64,000 bases of DNA from Streptomyces sp. CG 926 (lineage in GTDB: Bacteria; Actinomycetota; Actinomycetes; Streptomycetales; Streptomycetaceae), in NCBI RefSeq assembly GCF_003148825.1, contig NZ_QGGZ01000001.1, positions 930,001 to 994,000 of the forward strand, written 5' to 3'. Numbering within the stretch: position 1 is the first letter of the stretch; each line of letters begins with the position of its first letter. Below the pieces are notes generated by a model. That model was not told where the DNA came from, ran no database searches, and saw only the letters and a program-made list of their open reading frames with translations. The translations under genes and the position numbers were made by a program. Below, piece by piece: positions 24,593-33,818 of the stretch.

Positions 24593-25828
24593 TCAGACCG
24601 CGTCCCGCTCGACGGGACAGCTCATGCAGCGCGGCCCGCCCCGGCCCCGCCCCAGCTCGCTGCCCGGGATCTCGATCACCTCGATACCCATCTTGCGCAG
24701 GTGCGTGTTGGTCGTCACGTTCCGCTCGTACGCCACCACCACCCCCGGCTCCACGGCCAGCACGTTGCACCCGTCGTCCCACTGCTCGCGCTCCGCCGAG
24801 TGCACGTCCTGCGTCGCGGTCAGCACCCGGATCGAGTCCAGACCGAGCGCCCCGGCGATGGCCCGGTGCATGTGGTCCTCGGGGTGGTCGGTGACCTTCA
24901 GCTCGTGCGGGCCGCCGCCGGGCTCGATCGTGTAGGAGGGGAGCATGCCGAGCCCCGCGTACTGCGTGAACGTATCTCCGTCGACCATCGTCATCACCGT
25001 GTCCAGGTGCATGAACGCCCGCGACTTGGGCATGTCGAGCGCCACGATGGATGTCGCCGAACCGGCTGCGAACAGGCCGCGCGCCAGCATCTCCACCGCC
25101 TGCGGGGTCGTCCGCTCGCTCATCCCGATCAGCACCGCCCCGTTGCCGATGACCAGGACGTCCCCTCCCTCGATGGTCGAGGGATAGTCGGACTGCCCCT
25201 GCGACCAGTAGTGGAAGGCGCCGGAGGTGGTGAAGAGCGGGTGGTGCTTGTAGATCGCCTCGAAGTGGACCGTCTCGCGCTGCCGGGCGGGCCAGCGCAT
25301 CGCGTTGATGGACACCCCGTCGTAGATCCAGGCGGAGGTGTCCCGGGTGAAGAGGTGGTTGGGCAGCGGGCCCAGCAGGAAACCGTCCAGGTCCAGCGCG
25401 TGGAAGCGCACCGACACCGGCTCGGCGTGCCGCTCCAGGAACTCCCGCTTGGTCATCCCGCCGACCAGCGCCTCCGCCAGCTCGGCCGAGGTCAGCCCGT
25501 CGAAGACCGACCGCAGGTGGTCCGTGGCGAGCGGCCCGTACTCCTTCTCGTCGAAGACCCGGTCCAGTACGAGGTGTCTCGCCTCCGGGATGTCGAGGGC
25601 CTCGCACAGGAGGTCACCGAAGAGGTGGACCTCCACGCCCCGGTCCCGCAGCACGTCCGCGAAGCCGTCGTGCTCCTGGCGGGCCCGGCGCACCCACAGC
25701 ACGTCGTCGAAGAGGAGCGCGTCCTTGTTGCTCGGTGTGAGCCGCTTCAGCTCCAGGTCGGGCCGGTGGAGGATGACGCGGCGAAGCCGCCCGGTCTCGG
25801 AGTCGACATGGAATCCCATGCCGTACAC
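24593..25828 (-). CDS. arcA: Arginine deiminase
   Basis: A 411-residue guanidino-modifying enzyme that hydrolyses arginine to citrulline and ammonia. Family markers are [30 protein letters not shown] and [14 protein letters not shown], and the C-terminal CMSCP motif carries the catalytic Cys. It lies upstream of the ornithine carbamoyltransferase on the same strand, separated by a terminator and an ARG-box-like site, so the two are neighbours in the arginine deiminase pathway but probably separately controlled. GTG at 25828 is used; ATG at 25819 ([10 protein letters not shown]) is equally plausible, and neither has a strong ribosome site. Confidence 0.93.
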   Translation of the reverse strand: MYGMGFHVDSETGRLRRVILHRPDLELKRLTPSNKDALLFDDVLWVRRARQEHDGFADVLRDRGVEVHLFGDLLCEALDIPEARHLVLDRVFDEKEYGPLATDHLRSVFDGLTSAELAEALVGGMTKREFLERHAEPVSVRFHALDLDGFLLGPLPNHLFTRDTSAWIYDGVSINAMRWPARQRETVHFEAIYKHHPLFTTSGAFHYWSQGQSDYPSTIEGGDVLVIGNGAVLIGMSERTTPQAVEMLARGLFAAGSATSIVALDMPKSRAFMHLDTVMTMVDGDTFTQYAGLGMLPSYTIEPGGGPHELKVTDHPEDHMHRAIAGALGLDSIRVLTATQDVHSAEREQWDDGCNVLAVEPGVVVAYERNVTTNTHLRKMGIEVIEIPGSELGRGRGGPRCMSCPVERDAV

Positions 25829-25865
25829 ATTCCCAGACCGAACGGCTTTTTGACCCGGCGTCCGC

Positions 25866-26378
25866 TCAGCGAGGGGTGGCGAGGCCGAGAAGCGCCGAGG
25901 GAGCGCCGGTGAGCTCCGGTGCGGTCAGGCCCAGTTCGGGCATGGTCAGGTTCGGCACCCCGGAGTTGGAGGCGTCCGGCATCGTCAGCAGACCGCCGGC
26001 GACCAGACCGGGGGTCCGGGCGAGCAGATCGGTGGCCGGCGCCTCGACGGAACCCTTGCCGTCCGTCTCCGGCTTGCCCAGCAGGTTCGGCACCGGGGAG
26101 GTGACGAGGGTGCGGCCGAGCTCGGTGCCGATCGGGACCGAGGGGAGCAGTGGGGTCGGGAGCATGTTCCCCTTGTGGAAGCGGGGGGACTCGGGCGCTC
26201 CAGCGACCGGCACCGGTACGCCGGTGTCCACGCGCGGGACGTCCACGCCCAGCGTGGTCTTCACGGCGTCCAGCGGGACACCGACCGGCACCGACTGGGC
26301 CATGGCCGGGGTGGCCGCACCGGCCGCAGCCATACAGGTCATGAGCGCCGCAATGCTTCCGCGCGCGGTCATCTTCAT
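25866..26378 (-). CDS. Secreted hypothetical protein
   Basis: A 170-residue exported protein. The signal peptide runs [20 protein letters not shown] to about PAMA (residue 27). The mature part is rich in Pro, Val, Thr, Leu and Gly, and resembles low-complexity secreted streptomycete proteins ([23 protein letters not shown]). No catalytic motif or sorting signal is seen. It ends 37 bp before arcA on the same strand, but a shared function is not evident. The ATG at 26378 has GGAC/GGAA-type purines upstream. Confidence 0.65.
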   Translation of the reverse strand: MKMTARGSIAALMTCMAAAGAATPAMAQSVPVGVPLDAVKTTLGVDVPRVDTGVPVPVAGAPESPRFHKGNMLPTPLLPSVPIGTELGRTLVTSPVPNLLGKPETDGKGSVEAPATDLLARTPGLVAGGLLTMPDASNSGVPNLTMPELGLTAPELTGAPSALLGLATPR

Positions 26379-26471
26379 AGGTGACGTTCCGTCCTTCCAG
26401 GGTCGCGGACATTCCGCTGCCCTGGATGAACGATCCCGCCGGTGGGTTTCCCGGAGTTCTCCGTGAAAGTT

Positions 26472-26505
26472 CCCCCATACGACCTAATTCGAGGCCGTAC
26501 GGGGG
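26472..26505 (-). terminator. Likely terminator of the hen1-pnkp unit
   Basis: An imperfect 13-bp stem (CCCCCATACGACC / GGCCGTACGGGGG, 11 of 13 paired) around an A/T-rich loop, about 60 bp past the pnkp stop. Confidence 0.5.
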
Positions 26506-26563
26506 CCACTCCTTTACGGGCCGTGCTGACGCGGCCCGGTCCCGCGGCGGTACCGGCTTCGGC

Positions 26564-29146
26564 TCACAGGCGGGGGTCGACCGGCTCCGACTCCAGGGCG
26601 AGCACCGCGAAGACCGCCTCGTGGACCCGCCACAGCGGCTCGTCGGCCGCCAGCCGGTCCAGCGCCTCCAGCCCGAGCGCGTACTCGCGCAGGGCGAGCG
26701 AGCGCTTGTGCCCGAGGAACCGCTCCCGCAGCCTCTCCAGGTGGTCCGGGCGGGTGTACTCCGGGCCGTAGATGATCCGCAGGTACTCGCGTCCGCGCAC
26801 CTTGACCCCGGGCTGGACCAGTCGGCCCTTGCCGTCCTTGGCGTACGCCTGGAGCGGCTTGACGACCATGCCCTCGCCGCCGGCGGCCGTCAGTTCCAGC
26901 CACCAGTCGGTGCCGGCCCGTACGGAGTCCTCGTCCGCGGTGTCCACCAGGATCCGGCCGGTGCGGCGCAGCAGCCCGGTACCGGCCGCCTCGTCCGCGG
27001 CGACCAGGCGGTCCAGCCAGAACAGCTGCTCGTCGTGGGGCACCGCGGCCAGCGACCGCCCGGCCACCGCCAGCAGCTGGAACGGCGCGAACCGTACGCC
27101 CTCCAGCCCGTCGGTGGTCCAGCAGTAGCGCCGGTAGGAGTCGGTGAAGGCGGCCGCGTCGGCGGCCCGGCCGCGCTGGCGCTCCAGCAGCTCGCCGGTC
27201 TCGACGCCCCGGGCGGTGGCCGCCTCCAAGGCGGCGATGGCGCCCGGGAAGACGGCGCCGGAGGCCGCGCCCACGGCGGCGTACTGGTTGCGCAGCAGGC
27301 CGGTGGACTTCAGCGACCAGGGCAGGAGTTCACCGTCGAGCAGCAGCCAGTCGGTGTCGAGCTCCTCCCAGAGGCCGGCGTCGGTGATCGCCGAGCGCAG
27401 CCGGGTGAGGACCTCCTCGGTCATCGCCGGATCCTTGAAGAAGGGCCGCCCGGTGCGGGTGTAGACGGATCCGGTCGGGCCGTCGACGCCGAAGCGGGTC
27501 CGGGCCGCGTCGGCGTCCTTGCAGACGAGGACCGTGGCGCGGGAGCCCATGTGCTTCTCCTCGCACACCACCTGGGCGATGCCGTCCTTGCGGTACTGGG
27601 CGAAGGCCTCGGCCGGGTGCTCCAGGTAGCCGTCCTCGCGGGAGGTGGCCGTGGGCGCCATGGTCGGCGGGAGGTACGGGACGAGCCGGGGGTCCACGGC
27701 GAAGCGGCTCATGACCTCCAGGGCCGCCGCCGCGTTCTCCTCGCGCACGTTGACGTTGCCCAGGTGCCGGGTCTCCACGACCCGGCGGCCGTGCACGTCG
27801 GCCAGGTCGAGCGGGCGCCCACCCCCAGACTCCGTCCGGGGGGACCCCCAGGGCCCGCCCGGGGCCTCGGCGACGAGCGGCTTGACCGGCTCGTACCAGA
27901 CCTTCTCGGCCGGTACGTCGACCAGTTCGCGCTCGGGCCAGCGCAGGGCGCTCATCCGGCCGCCGAAGACGGCACCGGTGTCGAGGCAGATGGTGTTGTT
28001 GATCCAGGTGGTGTCGGGGACCGGGGTGTGTCCGTAGACCACGGCGGCCTTGCCCCGGTAGTCCTCGGCCCACGGGTAGCGCACGGGCAGGCCGAACTCG
28101 TCGGTCTCGCCGGTGGTCTCCCCGTAGAGGGCGTGCGAGCGGACCCGGCCGGAGGTGCGGCCGTGGTACTTCTCGGGCAGGCCTGCGTGGCAGACCACCA
28201 GCTTGCCGCCGTCGAGGACGTAGTGGCTGACGAGGCCGCGGATGAACTCCCGCACCTCCTCGACGAACTCCTCCGGCTCACCCTCCAACTGCTCGATGGT
28301 CTCGGCGAGGCCGTGGGTCCGCTGGACCTTGGAGCCCTTCAGATAACGGCCGAGCTTGTTCTCGTGGTTCCCGGGCACGCACAGGGCGTTGCCGGACTTC
28401 ACCATGCCCATGACGCGGCGCAGCACGCCGGGGCTGTCGGGTCCGCGGTCGACGAGGTCGCCGACGAAGACGGCGGTGCGGCCCTCGGGGTGGACCCCGT
28501 CCTCGTAGCCGAGCTTTCCGAGCAGGGTCTCCAACTCGGAGGAGCAGCCGTGGATGTCTCCGACGATGTCGAAGGGGCCGGTGAGGTGGGTGAGGTCGTT
28601 GAACCGCTTCTCCAGGACCACCTCGGCGCTCTCGGCCTCTTCGACGGAGCGCAGGACGTGGACCTTGCGGAAGCCCTCGCGTTCCAGGCCGCGCAGCGAG
28701 CGCCGCAGGTCGCGGCGGTGCCGCTGGATGACCGCGCGGGGCAGGCCGGCCCGGTCGGGGCGGGTGGCGTTGCGCTCGGCGCAGACCTGCTCGGGCATGT
28801 CCAGGACGATGGCGATGGGCAGGACGTCGTGCTCGCGGGCGAGCTGGACGAGCTGCCGGCGGGCGTCGGGCTGGACGCTGGTGGCGTCGACGACGGTGAG
28901 CCGGCCGGCCGCGAGGCGCTTGCCCGCGATGTAGTGCAGGACGTCGAAGGCGTCGCGACTGGCGCTCTGGTCGTTCTCGTCGTCGGAGACCAGGCCCCGG
29001 CAGTAGTCGGAGGAGATGACCTCGGTGGCCTTGAAGTGCTTGCGGGCGAAGGTGGACTTGCCCGATCCGGTGGCCCCGATCAGGACGACGAGGGACAGGT
29101 CGGTGACGGGAAGTGTGCGCGTACGGGGGGTCTCGGTACCGGTCAT
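26564..29146 (-). CDS. pnkp: Polynucleotide kinase-phosphatase-ligase (RNA repair)
   Basis: An 860-residue bacterial Pnkp, close to the 870 residues of the Clostridium thermocellum prototype. The kinase P-loop GATGSGKST is at residues 24-32. The calcineurin-like phosphatase motifs GDIHGC (about 193), GDLVDRGPDS and GNHENK follow. A C-terminal adenylyltransferase/ligase domain has EEKHMGSRATVLV (about 530), with the nucleotidyl Lys, and LLLDGELLPW. It heals and seals broken RNA ends with Hen1, such as tRNAs cut by ribotoxins. The ATG overlaps the hen1 TGA (ATGA). A ten-residue palindromic insertion lies at about residue 435. Confidence 0.93.
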   Translation of the reverse strand: MTGTETPRTRTLPVTDLSLVVLIGATGSGKSTFARKHFKATEVISSDYCRGLVSDDENDQSASRDAFDVLHYIAGKRLAAGRLTVVDATSVQPDARRQLVQLAREHDVLPIAIVLDMPEQVCAERNATRPDRAGLPRAVIQRHRRDLRRSLRGLEREGFRKVHVLRSVEEAESAEVVLEKRFNDLTHLTGPFDIVGDIHGCSSELETLLGKLGYEDGVHPEGRTAVFVGDLVDRGPDSPGVLRRVMGMVKSGNALCVPGNHENKLGRYLKGSKVQRTHGLAETIEQLEGEPEEFVEEVREFIRGLVSHYVLDGGKLVVCHAGLPEKYHGRTSGRVRSHALYGETTGETDEFGLPVRYPWAEDYRGKAAVVYGHTPVPDTTWINNTICLDTGAVFGGRMSALRWPERELVDVPAEKVWYEPVKPLVAEAPGGPWGSPRTESGGGRPLDLADVHGRRVVETRHLGNVNVREENAAAALEVMSRFAVDPRLVPYLPPTMAPTATSREDGYLEHPAEAFAQYRKDGIAQVVCEEKHMGSRATVLVCKDADAARTRFGVDGPTGSVYTRTGRPFFKDPAMTEEVLTRLRSAITDAGLWEELDTDWLLLDGELLPWSLKSTGLLRNQYAAVGAASGAVFPGAIAALEAATARGVETGELLERQRGRAADAAAFTDSYRRYCWTTDGLEGVRFAPFQLLAVAGRSLAAVPHDEQLFWLDRLVAADEAAGTGLLRRTGRILVDTADEDSVRAGTDWWLELTAAGGEGMVVKPLQAYAKDGKGRLVQPGVKVRGREYLRIIYGPEYTRPDHLERLRERFLGHKRSLALREYALGLEALDRLAADEPLWRVHEAVFAVLALESEPVDPRL
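27821..27850. repeat. 30-bp palindromic insertion within pnkp
   Basis: A CCCCCAGACTCCGTCCGGGG core flanked by GGACCCCCA. It encodes WGSPRTESGG in frame on the minus strand. From memory, similar GSPRTESGG-encoding palindromes are scattered through streptomycete genomes. Confidence 0.6.
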
Positions 29147-30759
29147 GCTGCCTCGCCCTCCTTCGGGGTCTCGGTGGTGTCGGTCGCCGCGCCGGTGTCG
29201 GTGGCGGCGGGCTCGGTGGTGTCCGTCGTCGCGGAGGTGTCGGTGACCGCGGCGGTGTCGGTGACCGCGGCGGTGTCGGTGGCCGCGGCGGTGTCGGTGG
29301 CCGCGGTGGTGTCGATGCCGTCGTGCTGGGTGAAGACGGCCATCTGGGTCGGCGGGCCGACCTCGGGGTCGTCGTCGCCGACGGGCACGTACCGCACCCC
29401 GTAGCCGTGGCGCCGCGCGACCTCGTCGGCCCAGGCGCGGAACTCCTCGCGGCTCCACTCGAAGCGGTGGTCGCCGTGGCGGACGTGCCCGGCGGGCAGG
29501 GTCTCCCAGCGCACGTTGTACTCGACGTTGGGAGTGGTGACGAGGACCGTACGGGGGCGGGCCGAGCCGAACACCGCATACTCCAGCGCGGGCAGCCGCT
29601 CCGGGTCCAGGTGCTCGATGACCTCGCTGAGCACGGCCGCGTCGTAGCCCGCCAGCCGCTTGTCGGTGTAGGCGAGCGAGCCCTGCAGGAGCTTCAGGCG
29701 CGCGCTCTGCCGTTCGCCCATCCGGTCCAGCCGCAGCCGGCGGGCCGCGATCTGCAGGGCCCGTACGGACACGTCCATGCCGACGATCTCGGTGTACGTC
29801 GGGTCCCCGAGCAGCGCCTGGAGCAACTGCCCCTGGCCGCAGCCGAGGTCCAGCACCCGCTGCGCGCCTGCGGACCGCAGGGCGACGAGGATCGCCTCGC
29901 GCCGCTGCACGGCGAGCGGCACGGGCCGCTCCTCGGTGTCGCGGGTCTCGTCGACCGCGTTGTCGATCTCCTCGACCTCACTGCCGTCGGCCTCGGCGAG
30001 GCGGACCAGTTCCAGGCGCTCGATGGCGTCCTGGGTCAGCCGCTTGTGCCGGGCCAGGTAGCGGGAGGTGATCAGAGCGTGCTCGGGGTGGGCCGCCAGC
30101 CAGCCGTCTCCGGCGCGCAGCAGCTTGTCGACCTCGTCCGGGGAGATCCAGTAGTGCTTGGCGTCGTCCAGGACCGGCAGCAGGACGTAGAGCTGCCGCA
30201 GCGCGTCGGCGAGGCGCAGCTCGCCCTCCAGGACGAGCCGTACGTAGCGGGAGTCCCCCCATTCCGGGAACTGCTCGTCGAGCGGTACGGCGTCGGCCTG
30301 TACGAGGTCCCAGCCGAGCGGACCGAACAGCCGGTGCACGAGCTCGGCGCCGCCGCGGGCGGGCAGCACCGGGATCTCGACGCGCAGCGGCCGGACCTGC
30401 TCCGGCAGCTCCGGGCGGGTGGCGCACTGCCCCTTGAGCGCGGTACGGAACACTCCGCTGAGGGCGACGGCGAGCAGCGAGGACGCGGCGTAGGGCCGGT
30501 CGTTCACGTACTGCGCGAGCGCGGCGTCCGGCGCCCCGCCCCGGCCCTTGCCCCGGCCGCGCCGCACGAGCGCGACGGGGTCCACCTCCAGCAGCAGGGC
30601 CGCCGTGCACCGCTGGGCCGAGGCCTCGGGGTAGAACACGTGGGCGGTGCCGTGGGAGGTGGAGAACGCCTGCGTCTTCCCGGGATGCTTGTGCAGCAGG
30701 TAGCCCAGGTCGGTGGCGGGTCGTTCAGGGGAGCCGGTGGTGGAGATCGTCAGGAACAC
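29143..30759 (-). CDS. hen1: RNA 3'-terminal 2'-O-methyltransferase Hen1
   Basis: A 538-residue protein that methylates the 2'-OH of the RNA 3' end at the break site so that repaired RNA resists re-cleavage. The N-terminal Pnkp-interacting region spans about residues 1-240. The SAM-binding motif VLDLGCGQGQLL is at about 300. The metal-binding residues are in LSEVIEHLD (about 376) and GHVRHGDHRFEW (about 423). The last about 58 residues are a repetitive Thr-Asp-Thr-Ala tail not needed for the family fold. The ATG begins MFLTISTTGSP, the usual family start. It forms one operon with pnkp. Confidence 0.94.
   Translation of the reverse strand: MFLTISTTGSPERPATDLGYLLHKHPGKTQAFSTSHGTAHVFYPEASAQRCTAALLLEVDPVALVRRGRGKGRGGAPDAALAQYVNDRPYAASSLLAVALSGVFRTALKGQCATRPELPEQVRPLRVEIPVLPARGGAELVHRLFGPLGWDLVQADAVPLDEQFPEWGDSRYVRLVLEGELRLADALRQLYVLLPVLDDAKHYWISPDEVDKLLRAGDGWLAAHPEHALITSRYLARHKRLTQDAIERLELVRLAEADGSEVEEIDNAVDETRDTEERPVPLAVQRREAILVALRSAGAQRVLDLGCGQGQLLQALLGDPTYTEIVGMDVSVRALQIAARRLRLDRMGERQSARLKLLQGSLAYTDKRLAGYDAAVLSEVIEHLDPERLPALEYAVFGSARPRTVLVTTPNVEYNVRWETLPAGHVRHGDHRFEWSREEFRAWADEVARRHGYGVRYVPVGDDDPEVGPPTQMAVFTQHDGIDTTAATDTAAATDTAAVTDTAAVTDTSATTDTTEPAATDTGAATDTTETPKEGEAA
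29175..29318 (-). repeat. 18-bp tandem repeats encoding (TDTAAx) tail of Hen1
   Basis: About eight imperfect 18-bp units (consensus on the plus strand GGTGTCGGTGACCGCGGC) encode hexapeptides such as TDTAAV and TDTAAA. Two adjacent units (29241-29276) are identical. Confidence 0.85.
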
Positions 30760-30886
30760 ACGGCCGATTATCGTCCGCGGTCCTCCCCGCCTACCAGGGA
30801 ATTTCCGCTACCGGGGCACCACGCGGACGCCGGTGCGCAACACTTCGTCGACTCACCTACCGTCGACCGACCGACCGGGGGAACCC

Positions 30887-31456
30887 TTGACGATATCGCT
30901 CGGCGAGCGGCTCACGCTCGCGCCCGCGCGGCAGACGGCGATCGAACCGGCAGAGACCTGCTCGGGCCTGATCTCTTCGGGGACCGCCACGGACCGGGCC
31001 CTCTCGGTCGACGGCCGCCCCGAGCTGACCGTTCGCGACATCCGGTGGCGGAACGGCGAACGGGACGTGCGGATGCACCTGCCTGATGTGCTGCCGGAGA
31101 TGCCCAGGGCCTTGGCGAAGCTTCACGACCGGCGGCGCGCCGGCGTGTACCGGACCGACGACGGCCGGACGTGGATGACCGCCTGGTCCGTGCTTCCGGG
31201 GGACGGCGACTGGCCGAAGTGGCGCAGGCCGACCGGGGTCGGTGAGCTCGGCGCGCTGTGCGGGGCCGATCGGCTGCGGGTCGTGCACGACCACGGCGTC
31301 GTCGAGATCGGCAGCAAGGAGGCACTCCTGGGTGACCCCGGGCGGACGAGGCGACAGCTCTGCGCCCTGCTGGACGACGACGTCGAGGCCGCGCCTGCCG
31401 TGCTGTACGCCGTCACGCGCCTCGTCCCCGTGCTGCGGCACATCGGATGGCTGTGA
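30887..31456 (+). CDS. Hypothetical protein (189 aa)
   Basis: The TTG start at 30887 follows GGGGGAA by about 4 nt. The protein is soluble and Arg/Asp-rich, with a recognisable globular middle (MPRALAKLHDRRRAGVYRTD, TWMTAWSVLPGDGDWPKW) and a C-terminal helix VLYAVTRLVPVLRHIGWL. No signal peptide, membrane helix or motif is identified. It is divergent from hen1 and convergent with the homocysteine methyltransferase gene, with only three bases between stops. Function unknown. Confidence 0.6.
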   Translation: MTISLGERLTLAPARQTAIEPAETCSGLISSGTATDRALSVDGRPELTVRDIRWRNGERDVRMHLPDVLPEMPRALAKLHDRRRAGVYRTDDGRTWMTAWSVLPGDGDWPKWRRPTGVGELGALCGADRLRVVHDHGVVEIGSKEALLGDPGRTRRQLCALLDDDVEAAPAVLYAVTRLVPVLRHIGWL

Positions 31457-31459
31457 CGG

Positions 31460-32368
31460 TCACCTTCCGTGAACAGCCGCGGCCAGGTCGGCGATCCGGT
31501 CGGGGCCGATGCGGCAGCACCCGCCGATGAGGCGGGCTCCGGTGGCGCGCCAGGCGCCGGTGGGCCAGGGGGCGGGGGCTTCGGGTGTGTGCCAGGTGCG
31601 GGTGGTGGCGTTCCAGACGGAGCCGTCGTTGGGGTAGGTCAGCAGCGGTTTCTCGGTGACCGAGGCGGCCGCTTCGAGGGCGGGCAGGACATCGGCCGGA
31701 TCACAGCAGTTGACGCCGACCGCGATGACCTGCGGGGAGGCGGCGGCGAGGGCGAAGGCCTCGTCGAGGGGTTGGCCGGCCCGGGTACGGCCGGCGGCCA
31801 CCGTCCAGGAGAGCCAGGCGGGCGCGCCGGTCTCCGCGAGGACGGTGAGCAGGGCCTCGGCCTCGTCGGTGTCCGGGATCGTCTCCACGGCCAGGACGTC
31901 GGGGCCCGCGGCGAGCAGGGCCTCGATGCGGGGGCGGTGGAAGGCGGCGAGCTCGCGCACGCTCAGCCCGTACCGGCCGCGGTACTCGGAGCCGTCCGCG
32001 AGCACCGCTCCGTACGGGCCCACGGAGGCGGCCACCCACACCTCGTGGTCGGCGGCCTCGGCCACCCGGGCGGCCAGGCGCACACTGCTCCGCAGCAGGG
32101 CGGTGGTCTCGGCACGGTCGTGGCCGTGGGCGGCGAAGGCCTCGTAGCCGACCTGGTAACTGGCGGTGATCAGTACCTCGGCGCCGGCCCGGGCGTACGC
32201 CGTGTGGGCGGCCGCCACGTGGTCCGGGTGCTCGGCGAGCACCCGGCCCGACCAGAGATCGCCGGACAGGTCGCAGCCCTGGGCGGCGAGTTGGTTGCTG
32301 AGCCCGCCGTCCAGGAGTACGGCCCGGTGGGCCAGGGCTTCGGCGAGCGGGCCGGACGCGCGGGGCAC
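31460..32368 (-). CDS. mmuM: Homocysteine S-methyltransferase
   Basis: A 302-residue zinc methyltransferase that makes methionine from homocysteine using S-methylmethionine or SAM. The zinc ligands are the Cys of GVNCCDPADV (about residue 225) and the CC pair of IGGCCRIGPDRI near the C-terminus (about 289). The barrel start LLDGGLSNQLAAQGCDL is typical. The GTG at 32368 follows AAAGGGGAAA. It lies 14 bp downstream of the F420-type oxidoreductase gene on the same strand and is probably co-transcribed with it. Confidence 0.9.
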   Translation of the reverse strand: MPRASGPLAEALAHRAVLLDGGLSNQLAAQGCDLSGDLWSGRVLAEHPDHVAAAHTAYARAGAEVLITASYQVGYEAFAAHGHDRAETTALLRSSVRLAARVAEAADHEVWVAASVGPYGAVLADGSEYRGRYGLSVRELAAFHRPRIEALLAAGPDVLAVETIPDTDEAEALLTVLAETGAPAWLSWTVAAGRTRAGQPLDEAFALAAASPQVIAVGVNCCDPADVLPALEAAASVTEKPLLTYPNDGSVWNATTRTWHTPEAPAPWPTGAWRATGARLIGGCCRIGPDRIADLAAAVHGR

Positions 32369-32382
32369 GGCTTTCCCCTTTC

Positions 32383-33306
32383 CTACCGGACCTGGGACAG
32401 CACCTGGGCGGAGATCAGCTCCAGGTGGTCCAGGTCGTGGAGGTCGAGCAACTGGAGGTAGACGCGGGAGGCACCGGCGGCCCCGTAGGCGCCGATCTTC
32501 TCCACGACCTCGGCCGGCGAACCGGCCAGGCCGTTGGCCTTGAGTTCGTCGACGTCGCGGCCGATGGCGGCGGCCCGGCGGGCGACCTCGGCGTCGTCCT
32601 TGCCCACGCACACGACGAGGGCGTTGGAGTAGCGGAGGTCGTCAGGCCCTCGCCCGGCCTCCTGGGCCGCTTCCCGGACCCGGGCGAACTGCCGCTCGCT
32701 GTCCGCGATGGACGCGAAGGGCATGTTGAATTCGTCCGCGTAGCGGGCGGCGAGCCGCGGGGTGCGCTTGGCTCCGTGGCCGCCGACGAGGACGGGGACC
32801 TTGGCCTGGGCGGGCTTGGGGAGCGCGGGCGAGTTCTCCACCCGGTAGTGCTTGCCCGCGTGGTCGAAGGTGGCGCCGGCCTCGGTGGCCCAGAGGCCGG
32901 TGACGACGGCCAGCTGCTCCTCCAGCCGGGACATCCGGTCCGTCGGGAAGGGGATCCCGTACGCCTTGTGCTCCTCCTCGAACCAGCCCGCGCCGAGGCC
33001 CAGTTCGATGCGGCCGCCGGACATCTGGTCGACCTGGGCCACCTGGATGGCGAGGACTCCGGGCAGCCGGAAGGTTCCTGCCGTCATCAGGGTGCCGAGG
33101 CGGATCCGCTTGGTCTCCCGGGCCAGGCCCGCCAGGGTGATCCAGGCGTCGGTGGGGCCGGGCAGGCCGTCGGAGGATCCCATGCGCAGATAGTGGTCGG
33201 AGCGGAAGAACGCGTCGAAGCCCAAATCCTCGGTGGCCTTGGCGACGGTCAGGAGGGTGTCGTAGCTCGCGCCCTGCTGGGGCTCGGTGAAAATGCGAAG
33301 ATCCAT
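32383..33306 (-). CDS. LLM class F420-dependent oxidoreductase
   Basis: A 307-residue luciferase-like monooxygenase-fold protein. The pattern GFDAFFRSDHYLRMG, IRLGTLMTAGTFRLPGVLA and IELGLGAGWFEEEHKAYGIP is typical of actinomycete F420-dependent reductases rather than FMN luciferases. The substrate is unknown. The ATG at 33306 has AGGATGGAGG upstream; an in-frame ATG six bases earlier is possible. It precedes mmuM. Confidence 0.85.
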   Translation of the reverse strand: MDLRIFTEPQQGASYDTLLTVAKATEDLGFDAFFRSDHYLRMGSSDGLPGPTDAWITLAGLARETKRIRLGTLMTAGTFRLPGVLAIQVAQVDQMSGGRIELGLGAGWFEEEHKAYGIPFPTDRMSRLEEQLAVVTGLWATEAGATFDHAGKHYRVENSPALPKPAQAKVPVLVGGHGAKRTPRLAARYADEFNMPFASIADSERQFARVREAAQEAGRGPDDLRYSNALVVCVGKDDAEVARRAAAIGRDVDELKANGLAGSPAEVVEKIGAYGAAGASRVYLQLLDLHDLDHLELISAQVLSQVR

Positions 33307-33508
33307 ACCCTCCATCCTGCACTTCCCGCCCCGGCAGGGTGAATCTTCGTCAACCGGACGGCCCACGCCCCGGCGCGCCAGTGACCGGCCCGGACGGTGA
33401 TCGTTGCTCGGACGGAGCCGGACCGCCCGGCCCGCGCGCCGGCGGCGTCCCGCAGGTGCGTCCACCGCCCCCTTCCGCCTTGGGAGGGCCAGGGCCGAGG
33501 AGGCCGCC

Positions 33509-33772
33509 ATGTCCCACGAGGCCGTGCCGGATACCCACCGACACACCGGACCGACCGGACAGGCAGCGCACGCAGCGCACGCAGCACACGACCGGGCAGG
33601 TCAGGAGCCTGCGGTACCCGCCCAGGGGGACGGCGCGCCGAAGGGCCTGCTGCAGCAGATGGAAGAACTGATGGCGGCGCTGAACGCCGACCTGTCCCAG
33701 CTCGACGCCGACCTCCAGGCCTCCACGGACCGCACCCCCGAGGGCGAGCGTCCGTCCTCCCGGTCCTCCTGA
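33509..33772 (+). CDS. Small hypothetical protein (87 aa)
   Basis: A strong GAGGAGG ribosome site precedes the ATG. The first half is His/Ala-rich (THRHTGPTGQ, AAHAAHAAHD) and disordered. The second half is one amphipathic helix (LLQQMEELMAALNADLSQLD) with heptad-like spacing, so a coiled-coil oligomer is likely. No family is recognised. A clear terminator follows the stop. Confidence 0.6.
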   Translation: MSHEAVPDTHRHTGPTGQAAHAAHAAHDRAGQEPAVPAQGDGAPKGLLQQMEELMAALNADLSQLDADLQASTDRTPEGERPSSRSS

Positions 33773-33778
33773 CCAGGC

Positions 33779-33804
33779 GGGTCCCGCCGAGCGCGGCGGG
33801 ACCC
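33779..33804. terminator. Terminator hairpin
   Basis: GGGTCCCGCC and GGCGGGACCC form a perfect 10-bp stem with a 6-nt loop, between convergent genes, so it may serve both strands. Confidence 0.75.
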
Positions 33805-33818
33805 CATCCGTGGCGCGC

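Noticed and set aside
26381-29404. A 1007-codon plus-strand frame
   Set aside because: It is antisense to pnkp, which has complete kinase, phosphatase and ligase motifs.
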